Positions 1 through 5,278 of a stretch of DNA of 5,278 nucleotides are shown here, one piece after another. Both the position numbers and the translations under genes were made by a program. Source of the stretch: an uncultured Bacteroidales bacterium (lineage in GTDB: Bacteria; Bacteroidota; Bacteroidia; Bacteroidales; UBA932); assembly GCA_946627685.1 (NCBI GenBank), contig CAMOVV010000107.1, positions 1 to 5,278 on the forward strand. Reading direction: 5' to 3'. A model generated the notes under the pieces. It was not told the DNA's origin. It made no database searches and was given only the letters and a program-made list of their open reading frames with translations. Numbering within the stretch: the stretch's first letter is position 1; each line of letters begins with the position of its first letter.

Positions 1-711
1 GGGGCGGTTGAAGACGGCCGAAACCCTCTGCACCTGCTCGTCCGTGGCCGGATGGTCCACGACCACAAGGGCGTTGTCCACGTCTCCTCCTTTTATAAGG
101 TTCTGGGACAGAAGGTATTCGAGCTCATGGAAAAAGACGAAGGTGCGGCAGGGAGCGATTTCCTTCGCATAATCCACAGTCTTGTCCCAATGGGCCGACT
201 GCACTCCTATCACTTTGGAATTGAAATCGATGGTAAGGTCGAAAGACGCCTCGGACGCGGGCTCCGCCTTTATCCAGGCCCCGGACTGCGGGTCGCTGAC
301 TTCGACCGTGCGGGTAAGTTCGAGATACTTCCTGGGAGCGTCCTGCTCCTGCAGTCCGGCCTCGGTGAAAGCCTTCACGTAAGGCTCGGCGCTGCCGTCC
401 AGGATGGGGACTTCGATATTGTCCAGCTCGACGCAGGCATTGTCTATGCCCAGCCCGGTGAGGGCGGACATAAGGTGCTCCACAGTCATCACCGTGATAT
501 CGCCGCTGGATATGGTAGTGCTTCTGGCTGTGTTGGATACAAGCTCTGCACGGGCTTCGATGCAGGCATCGGGGCCAAGGTCCGTGCGGACGAAACGGAT
601 ACCCGTTCCGACGCTTGCCGGCCCCACTGTCATTCTGGCAAACCTGCCGCTATGCAGTCCTTTGCCCTCAAAGGAGCATGTTCTGGAAAGTGTCCGTTGC
701 CTTGGCAGCAT
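1..711 (-). CDS. lpxC: UDP-3-O-acyl-N-acetylglucosamine deacetylase (LpxC), 5' part; probably the LpxC half of a bifunctional LpxC/FabZ protein
   Basis: LpxC is the zinc-dependent cytoplasmic enzyme that deacetylates UDP-3-O-acyl-GlcNAc, the committed step of lipid A synthesis. Translating the minus strand from the ATG at 711-709 gives 237 uninterrupted codons to the window edge. The start MLPRQRTL aligns with the E. coli start MIKQRTL, which fixes the start codon. Visible family motifs are the early FEGKGLHSG segment (residues 14-22), TVEHLMSALTGLGIDN (76-91) with the catalytic Glu78 and the zinc ligand His79, PILDGSAEP (102-110), and CRTFVFFHELEYL followed by IKGGDVDNALVV (188-218). The remaining zinc ligands (His and Asp near residues 238-242 in E. 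coli) and the C-terminus lie outside the window. In Bacteroidota LpxC is commonly fused to FabZ, the 3-hydroxyacyl-ACP dehydratase. That fusion is inferred from the lineage and cannot be seen here. The gene lies 75 bp downstream of lpxD on the same strand. Confidence 0.95.
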   Translation of the reverse strand, partial: MLPRQRTLSRTCSFEGKGLHSGRFARMTVGPASVGTGIRFVRTDLGPDACIEARAELVSNTARSTTISSGDITVMTVEHLMSALTGLGIDNACVELDNIEVPILDGSAEPYVKAFTEAGLQEQDAPRKYLELTRTVEVSDPQSGAWIKAEPASEASFDLTIDFNSKVIGVQSAHWDKTVDYAKEIAPCRTFVFFHELEYLLSQNLIKGGDVDNALVVVDHPATDEQVQRVSAVFNRP

Positions 712-753
712 AAAAAAATGTCTGTCTCAGTTAAACTTCTGGTTAAAGGACTG

Positions 754-783
754 CAAAGATAGACATTTTTTCGGATTTTCAAC
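754..783 (-). promoter_or_regulatory. Candidate Bacteroidota-type promoter for lpxC
   Basis: On the minus strand a TATCTTTG element (positions 761-754) matches the Bacteroidota -7 consensus TAnnTTTG exactly. A GTTG element (783-780) lies 18 bp upstream and partly matches the -33 TTTG; the usual spacing is 19-21 bp. Transcription would start near 747, giving a leader of about 36 nt before the lpxC ATG. The site lies entirely between the lpxD stop and lpxC, so lpxC could be transcribed both from here and by readthrough from lpxD. The call is from sequence match only. Confidence 0.6.
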
Positions 784-786
784 ATT

Positions 787-1794
787 TTACTTCTCTTCAC
801 CGTCTTTATTGAGGCCCGCGCGGCGGAAAACGGCGTAACTCCTGAAGTAATTCGAAATGGGAATCGCGGGAGAGCCGATGACTTTCTGGCCGCTTTCCTT
901 TATGTTCCCTATCACTCCGGCCTGGCCTCCGATGATGGTGTTGTCGGCTATCGTGAGATGGCCCGCGATGCCGACCTGGCCGGCCAGGATGCAGTTCTTC
1001 CCGATTTTGGTGGACCCGGAGATTCCGCACTGGGCCGCCATGACCGTGTTGTCCCCGATCACGACGTTGTGGCCGATGGCGCAGAGCTTGTCAATCTTGA
1101 CTCCCTTGCCGATTATCGTCGATTCCATCTCCGAGCGGTCGATTGCCGAACCGGCCCCGATCTCGCAGTTGTCCCCGATGATTACGTTCCCGAGGTGCTC
1201 GATTTTTTCCCATGTCCCGTCAGGCTGGGGTACATTGCCGAAGCCGTCGGCCCCTATCACCACATTGGCGTGGAGTATCACGTTGTCCCCTATCACCATG
1301 CCAGGATAGATGACCACTCCGGGATAGATTATGCAGTTCTTCCCTATCCTGGTCCCGTCCCCTATATATACGTTCTCGTATATCCTGGTTTTTTCTCCGA
1401 CGCGGGCCCCGCGGCCGACGAAGCTGCCCTTTCCGACGCGCACGCCTTTGCCGAATTTCGGCGAAAGGAAGACGCTGAGGCGCCAGCCGCGAAGGCCGAT
1501 GGACTCGCGCTTGCGGGAGGCCGCGTACTTCAGCAGCTGGGAAATGGCCTCGTAGGAATTGTCCACCCGTATCATGGTGGCGCTCACCTCGTGCTTAGGC
1601 ACGAAGTCCTTGTTCACCAGGAGGATGCTGGACTTGCAGGTGTAAACGTATTTCTCGTATTTGGGATTGGCGAAGAAACTCAAATAACCCGGCTTGCCAT
1701 GTTCGATTTTGGCAAAAGATGTAACCTTGGCTGCAGGATCTCCGTCCACCGTCCCTCCAAGAATCTTGGCCAGTTGTTTTGCTGTCAACTCCAT
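787..1794 (-). CDS. lpxD: UDP-3-O-(3-hydroxyacyl)glucosamine N-acyltransferase (LpxD)
   Basis: LpxD transfers a 3-hydroxyacyl chain from acyl carrier protein to the 2-amino group of UDP-3-O-acyl-glucosamine, the step after LpxC in cytoplasmic lipid A synthesis. The 335-residue product has the usual family length. Residues 1 to about 100 form the N-terminal uridine-binding domain. Residues from about 110 to 305 are a left-handed beta helix of hexapeptide repeats, with many [I/V]GxxxxI-type units. The motif GADGFGNV (181-188) and the segment IIGDNCEIGAGSAIDRS (205-221) are characteristic. His242 in AIGHNVVIGDN (239-249) corresponds to the catalytic base of E. coli LpxD (His239). A short C-terminal helix follows (about 313-335). 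The linker between the two domains (about 95-110, with a Trp at 104) looks less conserved than the rest. The start at 1794 gives a normal N-terminus, MELTAKQLAKILGG, with no strong Shine-Dalgarno. A candidate promoter sits about 30 bp upstream. Confidence 0.97.
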   Translation of the reverse strand: MELTAKQLAKILGGTVDGDPAAKVTSFAKIEHGKPGYLSFFANPKYEKYVYTCKSSILLVNKDFVPKHEVSATMIRVDNSYEAISQLLKYAASRKRESIGLRGWRLSVFLSPKFGKGVRVGKGSFVGRGARVGEKTRIYENVYIGDGTRIGKNCIIYPGVVIYPGMVIGDNVILHANVVIGADGFGNVPQPDGTWEKIEHLGNVIIGDNCEIGAGSAIDRSEMESTIIGKGVKIDKLCAIGHNVVIGDNTVMAAQCGISGSTKIGKNCILAGQVGIAGHLTIADNTIIGGQAGVIGNIKESGQKVIGSPAIPISNYFRSYAVFRRAGLNKDGEEK

Positions 1795-1822
1795 ATCTGG
1801 ACTCTATCATTTTTCAATCAGG

Positions 1823-1854
1823 CAAATTTAATGTTTTTTCCCCGGATTCGGAAT
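1823..1854 (-). promoter_or_regulatory. Candidate Bacteroidota-type promoter for lpxD
   Basis: Reading the minus strand, TAAATTTG (1830-1823) matches the -7 consensus TAnnTTTG exactly. No good TTTG is found 19-21 bp upstream (around 1850-1854), so the -33 box is weak or absent. Transcription would start near 1817, leaving a leader of about 23 nt before the lpxD ATG. The site is back to back with the rimP promoter, in the opposite direction. Evidence is the element match and its position. Confidence 0.5.
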
Positions 1855-1867
1855 TTTTTCGGCGGTA

Positions 1868-1899
1868 TTTGTTAATTAAACGCATTATTTGTATATTTG
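1868..1899 (+). promoter_or_regulatory. Bacteroidota-type promoter for the rimP-nusA-infB operon
   Basis: A perfect TTTG -33 element (1868-1871) is followed after 20 bp by TATATTTG (1892-1899), a perfect TAnnTTTG -7 element. This is the full consensus read by the primary sigma factor (SigABfr type) of Bacteroidota. Transcription would begin near 1905, giving a leader of about 90 nt before the rimP ATG. It is the strongest promoter match in the window and the only one visible upstream of the plus-strand operon. Confidence 0.75.
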
Positions 1900-1912
1900 C
1901 AGCCGAGTTGGA

Positions 1913-1944
1913 GATAGGGGCCGGACGGTTCCTATCGTTTTTTT
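1913..1944 (+). terminator. Terminator-shaped hairpin in the rimP leader (possible attenuator)
   Basis: The arms 1913-1922 and 1927-1936 can form a 10-bp stem (eight Watson-Crick pairs and two G-U pairs) closed by a GGAC tetraloop (1923-1926). After one G comes a run of seven T (1938-1944), the form of an intrinsic terminator. On the other strand no T-run follows the hairpin, so it is directional toward rimP. It begins only about 8 nt after the predicted transcription start, and no plus-strand gene upstream needs terminating, so it would act on the operon's own transcript. The structure is seen in the sequence; the attenuation role is inferred. Confidence 0.6.
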
Positions 1945-1946
1945 AA

Positions 1947-1965
1947 TATAAACAGCTCGTTTATA
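1947..1965 (+). repeat. Perfect 7-bp inverted repeat with 5-bp spacer in the rimP leader
   Basis: TATAAAC (1947-1953) and GTTTATA (1959-1965) are exact reverse complements separated by AGCTC. As RNA this is a 7-bp, mostly A-U hairpin just after the T-run of the leader terminator. As DNA it is a 19-bp dyad that could bind a dimeric protein. No regulator is identified by the sequence, and the A+T-rich composition makes a chance origin possible. Confidence 0.45.
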
Positions 1966-1996
1966 ACACACGGCACCATTTCGAAAACGGAAGGCG

Positions 1997-2461
1997 ATGG
2001 ACAGGAAGACCATACTGGAAACGATGGATCCGGCGGCCGGGAAAATCGGCTGCTACATCGTGGACGTCGCGGTTTCGCGCGACAACGACATAACCCTCAC
2101 CCTGGACAGGGAAGAGGGCACGGTGACGATGGACGACTGCGTCACCATGAACGACGCCTTCCTCGCCGCCTTCGACAGGAACGCGGAAGACTACTCCCTC
2201 ACCGTCACCTCGGCGGGCCTGGACCAGCCTCTGAAAGACCCCAGGCAGTTCAAGAAGGCCCTCGGCTCGACGGTGGACGTGCGTCTGAAGGGAGGAAGGC
2301 GGATAAAGGGGGAACTCACCGCCTTCGACCCGGAATCCGTCACGCTGAAATACACTTCGATGCAGGCCGTGGAAGGAAAGAAAAGGAAGGAACAGGTCAC
2401 CCTGGAGGACGTTTTCCCGTTCTCCGGAATAAATTCGGTGACCCCGTGGATAGATTTTTAA
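1997..2461 (+). CDS. rimP: Ribosome maturation factor RimP
   Basis: RimP binds the free 30S subunit and is needed for its efficient maturation. The 154-residue product has the normal family length. The N-terminal domain (about 1-78) contains VTMDDCVTMNDAF (43-55), which corresponds to the VxxDDCxxVS region of the family, and SAGLDQPL (72-79), the counterpart of SSPGLDRPL in E. coli. The C-terminal SH3-like beta-barrel (about 83-154) includes the basic stretch VEGKKRKEQ (125-133), which resembles Bacteroidota RimP proteins. The ATG at 1997 is chosen because it starts the frame just before the conserved N-terminal domain. A purine-rich GGAAGG (1989-1994) lies only 2 nt upstream, too close to be a good Shine-Dalgarno. 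It is the first gene of the operon; nusA follows after 22 bp. Confidence 0.95.
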   Translation: MDRKTILETMDPAAGKIGCYIVDVAVSRDNDITLTLDREEGTVTMDDCVTMNDAFLAAFDRNAEDYSLTVTSAGLDQPLKDPRQFKKALGSTVDVRLKGGRRIKGELTAFDPESVTLKYTSMQAVEGKKRKEQVTLEDVFPFSGINSVTPWIDF

Positions 2462-2483
2462 ATATTAATCACATAAACCCCAA

Positions 2484-3758
2484 ATGGAAAAAAGAAAAGA
2501 AGACGTGGTAACCTTGATCGATGCGTTCAAGGACTTCAAGGAAGAAAAGAACATCGACAGGCCGGTCATGATGGGCGTCCTCAAGGATGTTTTCATGACC
2601 CAGCTCGCCAAAACCTACGGGTCGGCCGACAATTTCGACGTCATCATCAACGTTGACAAGGGAGACTGCGAGATTTACCAGAACTTCGACATCGTGGAAG
2701 AAGTTGACAATCCCGTCACCCAGATGACCCTCGAACAGGTGAAAGAGGACTCGGGCGAAGACGACTACGAAATCGGCGACACCTACTCCAAGAGGCTTTC
2801 CCTCGCATCCTTCGGCCGCAGGGGCATCCTCAACATCCGCCAGAACCTGCAGGGACGCATCATGGACATAGACAAGGCCAATGTCTTCAAGAAATACACC
2901 GACAAGATCGGTGAAATCTTCTCCGGAGAAATCTACCAGACCTGGTCGAAAGAGGTCATCATCCTCGACGAGGACGGCAACGAGCTCCATCTTCCCAAGG
3001 CCGAGCAGATTCCCGGAGAAAGGTTCAAGAAGGGCGACACCGTGAGGGCCATCATCAAGAGCGTGGAAATGAAGAACAACACCACCCCCTACGTCCTCCT
3101 GTCCCGCACCAGCGAAGACTTCCTCCGCAAGCTCTTCGAAATGGAGGTTCCCGAAATCTACGACGGCCTCATCACCGTAAAGAAGGTCGTCAGGATTCCC
3201 GGAGAGAGGGCCAAGGTGGCTGTAGAGTCCTACGACGACAGGATCGACCCCATCGGAGCCTGCATCGGAGTGAAAGGCTCCCGCATCATCGGCATCGTCC
3301 GTGAGCTCCGCAACGAGAACATCGACGTGATTCAGTGGACTTCCAACCCCCAGCTCCTCATCCAGAGGGCCCTCAATCCCGCAAGGGTTTCCTCCATCGA
3401 CATGGGCTCCGGTCCGGACGACAAGGTAAAGGTCTATATGCTGCCTGACGAAGTGAAGAAGGGCATCGGCCGCGGCGGCGTCAACATCAAGCTCGCCGGA
3501 ATGCTGGTGGACAGGGAAATCGAAGTCTGGAGGGAACTCCCGAAAGACCAGGCCGCGGAGGAGGAGGAAGACGTCCTTCTCAGCGAATTCTCCAACGAAA
3601 TCGACCAGTGGATTATCGACAAGCTCGAAGAAATCGGCTGCGACACGGCCAAGGCCGTACTCTCCTACTCCCCCGAAGACATCGCCCGCAGGGCCGACCT
3701 CGAGGAAGACACCGTGGAAGAAGTGTTCAGGATACTCAAAGCCGAATTTGAGGACTAA
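2484..3758 (+). CDS. nusA: Transcription termination/antitermination factor NusA
   Basis: NusA binds RNA polymerase and nascent RNA, prolongs hairpin pauses, and promotes intrinsic termination or, with other factors, antitermination. The 424-residue product contains an N-terminal polymerase-binding domain (about 1-130), an S1 domain (about 142-208), KH1 (about 230-300) with the signature DPIGACIGVKGSR (255-267), and KH2 (about 305-350) with the GIGRGGVNIKLAG loop (327-339). After an acidic linker (EEEEED, about 358-363) there is one short helix-hairpin-helix-like segment (about 372-424, IGCDTAKAVLSY). E. coli NusA is longer (495 residues) and ends in two acidic repeats that interact with the polymerase alpha subunit and, in the case of AR1, with lambda N. 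This protein has at most one such module, which is usual outside the Proteobacteria. The gene starts 22 bp after rimP and ends 34 bp before infB. Codon use matches its neighbours, with no sign of transfer. Confidence 0.97.
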   Translation: MEKRKEDVVTLIDAFKDFKEEKNIDRPVMMGVLKDVFMTQLAKTYGSADNFDVIINVDKGDCEIYQNFDIVEEVDNPVTQMTLEQVKEDSGEDDYEIGDTYSKRLSLASFGRRGILNIRQNLQGRIMDIDKANVFKKYTDKIGEIFSGEIYQTWSKEVIILDEDGNELHLPKAEQIPGERFKKGDTVRAIIKSVEMKNNTTPYVLLSRTSEDFLRKLFEMEVPEIYDGLITVKKVVRIPGERAKVAVESYDDRIDPIGACIGVKGSRIIGIVRELRNENIDVIQWTSNPQLLIQRALNPARVSSIDMGSGPDDKVKVYMLPDEVKKGIGRGGVNIKLAGMLVDREIEVWRELPKDQAAEEEEDVLLSEFSNEIDQWIIDKLEEIGCDTAKAVLSYSPEDIARRADLEEDTVEEVFRILKAEFED

Positions 3759-3792
3759 CTCCGGCGCATTTGATAACTTTTAACCAGAATAT

Positions 3793-5278
3793 ATGGCGGA
3801 AATCAGATTAAACAAGATTATCAAAAAATACAACATCGGCATACAGACCCTCGCGGATTTTCTTTCCAGCAAGGGTGTGCAGGTCGAAGCCAATCCCAAT
3901 GCAAAAATTTCGGACGAGTACCTCGCCGACATTGAAAAACAGTTCGGGAAAGACCTCGAAGCCAAGCTGGCCTCCGAGCAGATAGACATCAGGCTCACCG
4001 ACATCCTCGACAAGGCCGGAAAGAAGGTGGAGAAGGAAGCCGAGGACGATTACGAGCCCGTGAGGGAGACCATAATAAAGAGTACGACGGGCTTCGTCCC
4101 TTCGTCCTCGCCCAACCCGGCCCCCCAGAGCGAGCCGCAGCCGGAGCCTCAGCCAGAACCCGAGCCTCAGCCCGAGCCGGAACCTGAACCCGTCGCCGAG
4201 CCGGAGCCCGAGCCTGTAGAAGAGCCTCAGCCCGAGCCGGCCCCCCAGAGCGAGCCTCAGCCCGAGAGCGTCGTCGAGAGCGAGCCGGAACCCGCCCCGG
4301 AGCCCGAGCCGGAACCTCAGCCCGTGGTTCCCGAGGCAGAAGAAGAGGAGAAGGAAGCCCCCGCGGAAGAGAACGGGGAGGCTCCCGAAGCGGAGAAAGA
4401 GGAAACGGCAGAGCCCGCTCCCGCCGCGGAACCTGCCGCCCAGACGAAGGACGACTCCGCCATCGGCCTTAAGATAATCGGCAAAATCGACCTCAGCCAG
4501 TTTGAGAAGAAGAAAAAGGAAGCCGGCAAGAAGCGTGAAAGGATAACGAAGGGCACCCGCAAGGTGGATGTCAACAAGGTGGGCAGCACCGTGGAAGGCA
4601 AGCCCCGCAAGGAACAGAAGGGCCCTTCACAGGGAGGAGCCAAGAGGGACGAAGCCTCCAAGGGCGGAAGGAAACGCGACCGCGGCAAGTTCGGCAAGGT
4701 CATGACCGAAGCCGAGACCGAAGCGATGCAGAAGGAAATCCAGAAGCAGGTCAAGGAGACCTACGCAAGGATGAACGACAGCAAGAAGAGCAACTTCGGA
4801 GCCAAGTACCGCAAGGAAAAGAGAGAGGCGGCCGCAAACAGGGCCCAGGAGGAGATACAGCAGGAGCTGGCAGAGAAGAAGACCCTGAAAGTCACCGAGT
4901 TCGTGACGGTGAACGACCTTGCCACCCTGATGAACAACACCCCCGTGAACGACGTCATCAAGGCCTGCATGAGCCTTGGCCTGATGGTGTCCATCAACCA
5001 GAGGCTGGACGCCGAAGCCCTCGTCCTCGTGGCCGAGGAATTCGGATACAAGGTAGAATTCGTCACCGCCGACCTCACCGAGGAAATCGGCAACAACACC
5101 CCCGACAGGGAGGAAGACCTCGTGCCCAGGCCGCCGGTAATCACCGTGATGGGCCACGTAGACCACGGCAAGACTTCCCTCCTCGACTATATCCGCAAAT
5201 CCAACGTCATCGCCGGTGAGGCCGGTGGTATCCCCCAGCACATCGGAGCCTACAACGTGGTGCTTGCCAACGGAAGGA
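3793..5278 (+). CDS. infB: Translation initiation factor IF-2, N-terminal part (runs off the right edge)
   Basis: IF2 is the GTPase that positions fMet-tRNA on the 30S subunit and promotes joining of the 50S subunit. The frame from the ATG at 3793 is open for 495 codons to the window end. Residues 1 to about 62 ([16 protein letters not shown]...) form a small N-terminal domain like that of other Bacteroidota IF2 proteins. Residues 107 to about 220 are a Pro/Glu/Gln-rich, then Glu/Ala-rich, disordered linker. Residues from about 235 to 360 are Lys/Arg-rich and helical. The IF2_N domain follows (about 364-424), and the GTPase domain begins with the P-loop GHVDHGKT (454-461). The switch I motif reads [10 protein letters not shown] (478-487) where the family normally has GGITQHIGAY; Pro481 replaces the usual Thr. 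The rest of the G domain, domains II-III and the C-terminal fMet-tRNA-binding domain lie outside. No strong Shine-Dalgarno precedes the start; the upstream bases are A+T-rich. Confidence 0.95.
   Translation, partial: MAEIRLNKIIKKYNIGIQTLADFLSSKGVQVEANPNAKISDEYLADIEKQFGKDLEAKLASEQIDIRLTDILDKAGKKVEKEAEDDYEPVRETIIKSTTGFVPSSSPNPAPQSEPQPEPQPEPEPQPEPEPEPVAEPEPEPVEEPQPEPAPQSEPQPESVVESEPEPAPEPEPEPQPVVPEAEEEEKEAPAEENGEAPEAEKEETAEPAPAAEPAAQTKDDSAIGLKIIGKIDLSQFEKKKKEAGKKRERITKGTRKVDVNKVGSTVEGKPRKEQKGPSQGGAKRDEASKGGRKRDRGKFGKVMTEAETEAMQKEIQKQVKETYARMNDSKKSNFGAKYRKEKREAAANRAQEEIQQELAEKKTLKVTEFVTVNDLATLMNNTPVNDVIKACMSLGLMVSINQRLDAEALVLVAEEFGYKVEFVTADLTEEIGNNTPDREEDLVPRPPVITVMGHVDHGKTSLLDYIRKSNVIAGEAGGIPQHIGAYNVVLANGR
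4117..4326 (+). repeat. Degenerate Pro-Glu/Pro-Gln coding repeat within infB
   Basis: About 70 codons are dominated by alternating CCN with GAG, GAA or CAG, encoding [13 protein letters not shown] sequence. Within this tract a 20-bp block (4117-4136) recurs exactly at 4237-4256, a shift of 120 bp. The encoded APQSEPQPE therefore appears twice, 40 residues apart, which suggests slippage or local duplication. The reading frame is kept throughout because the repeat is built from whole codons. The tract is a flexible, acidic linker before the basic helical region of IF2. Length variation between strains would be expected. Confidence 0.8.

Noticed and set aside
727..751. Repeated TTTAAC and a CAGT/ACTG pair in the lpxC leader
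   Set aside because: The repeats are short and A+T-rich, and they do not form a consistent hairpin or a clear operator, so chance is the simpler explanation.
52..762. A 236-codon plus-strand open frame opposite lpxC
   Set aside because: The minus strand encodes LpxC with its catalytic Glu and zinc-binding His motif. The plus frame shows no family resemblance and runs through the lpxC promoter region.
958..1875. A 305-codon plus-strand open frame opposite lpxD
   Set aside because: It lies antisense to a clear LpxD and has no recognisable motif. Its length follows from the regular hexapeptide-repeat codons and high G+C content of the real gene.
1872..1879. TTAATTAA palindrome in the spacer of the rimP promoter
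   Set aside because: An 8-bp A/T palindrome in an A+T-rich promoter is expected by chance and has no partner site.
1989..1994. GGAAGG as a Shine-Dalgarno for rimP
   Set aside because: It ends only 2 nt before the ATG, too close for normal pairing, and strong Shine-Dalgarno sequences are rarely used in Bacteroidota.
2469..2990. A 173-codon minus-strand open frame opposite nusA
   Set aside because: It is the reverse-strand shadow of the NusA N-terminal domain, with no independent motif or promoter.
3759..3792. Possible regulatory element or terminator between nusA and infB
   Set aside because: The 34-bp gap shows no stable hairpin, T-run or TAnnTTTG element; it looks like a plain intra-operon spacer.
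4627..5241. A 204-codon minus-strand open frame opposite infB
   Set aside because: It is antisense to the IF2 basic region, IF2_N domain and P-loop. Its Val/Leu/Gly/His-rich composition is what the reverse of such codons produces.

Overview
The window is an ordinary housekeeping segment of a bacterial chromosome with a rather high G+C content. It most likely comes from the Bacteroidota, order Bacteroidales, although no marker here fixes the genus. Four things support this. Three promoter candidates match the Bacteroidota sigma factor consensus (TTTG, 19-21 bp, TAnnTTTG). LpxD lies directly upstream of LpxC in the arrangement usual for that phylum. NusA has a short C-terminus, and IF2 has an N-terminal region of the Bacteroidota type. 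The genes lack strong Shine-Dalgarno sequences, which is also typical of the phylum.

Layout. The left third is on the minus strand and holds lipid A biosynthesis genes: lpxC (N-terminal 237 codons, running off the left edge) and, upstream of it, complete lpxD. A 75-bp gap between them carries a second promoter candidate for lpxC. A 202-bp divergent intergenic region follows (1795-1996). It carries back-to-back promoters, one for lpxD on the minus strand and one for the plus-strand operon. The plus-strand leader contains a terminator-shaped hairpin with a run of seven T, and just after it a perfect 19-bp dyad. The right two thirds hold the classic rimP-nusA-infB cluster on the plus strand: complete rimP, complete nusA, and the first 495 codons of infB, which run off the right edge.

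How the genes work together. LpxC and LpxD catalyse the second and third steps of lipid A synthesis, which builds the outer leaflet of the outer membrane. RimP matures the 30S ribosomal subunit, NusA controls RNA polymerase pausing, termination and antitermination, and IF2 places initiator tRNA on the 30S subunit. The plus-strand cluster is therefore a transcription-translation operon. A hairpin terminator in its leader would be a natural place for feedback by NusA.

I found no mobile element, CRISPR array, tRNA, rRNA or defence system, and no convincing novel system. The points most worth checking are the leader hairpins before rimP and an unexpected proline in the switch I (G2) motif of IF2. 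No stretch longer than 202 bp lacks a gene.
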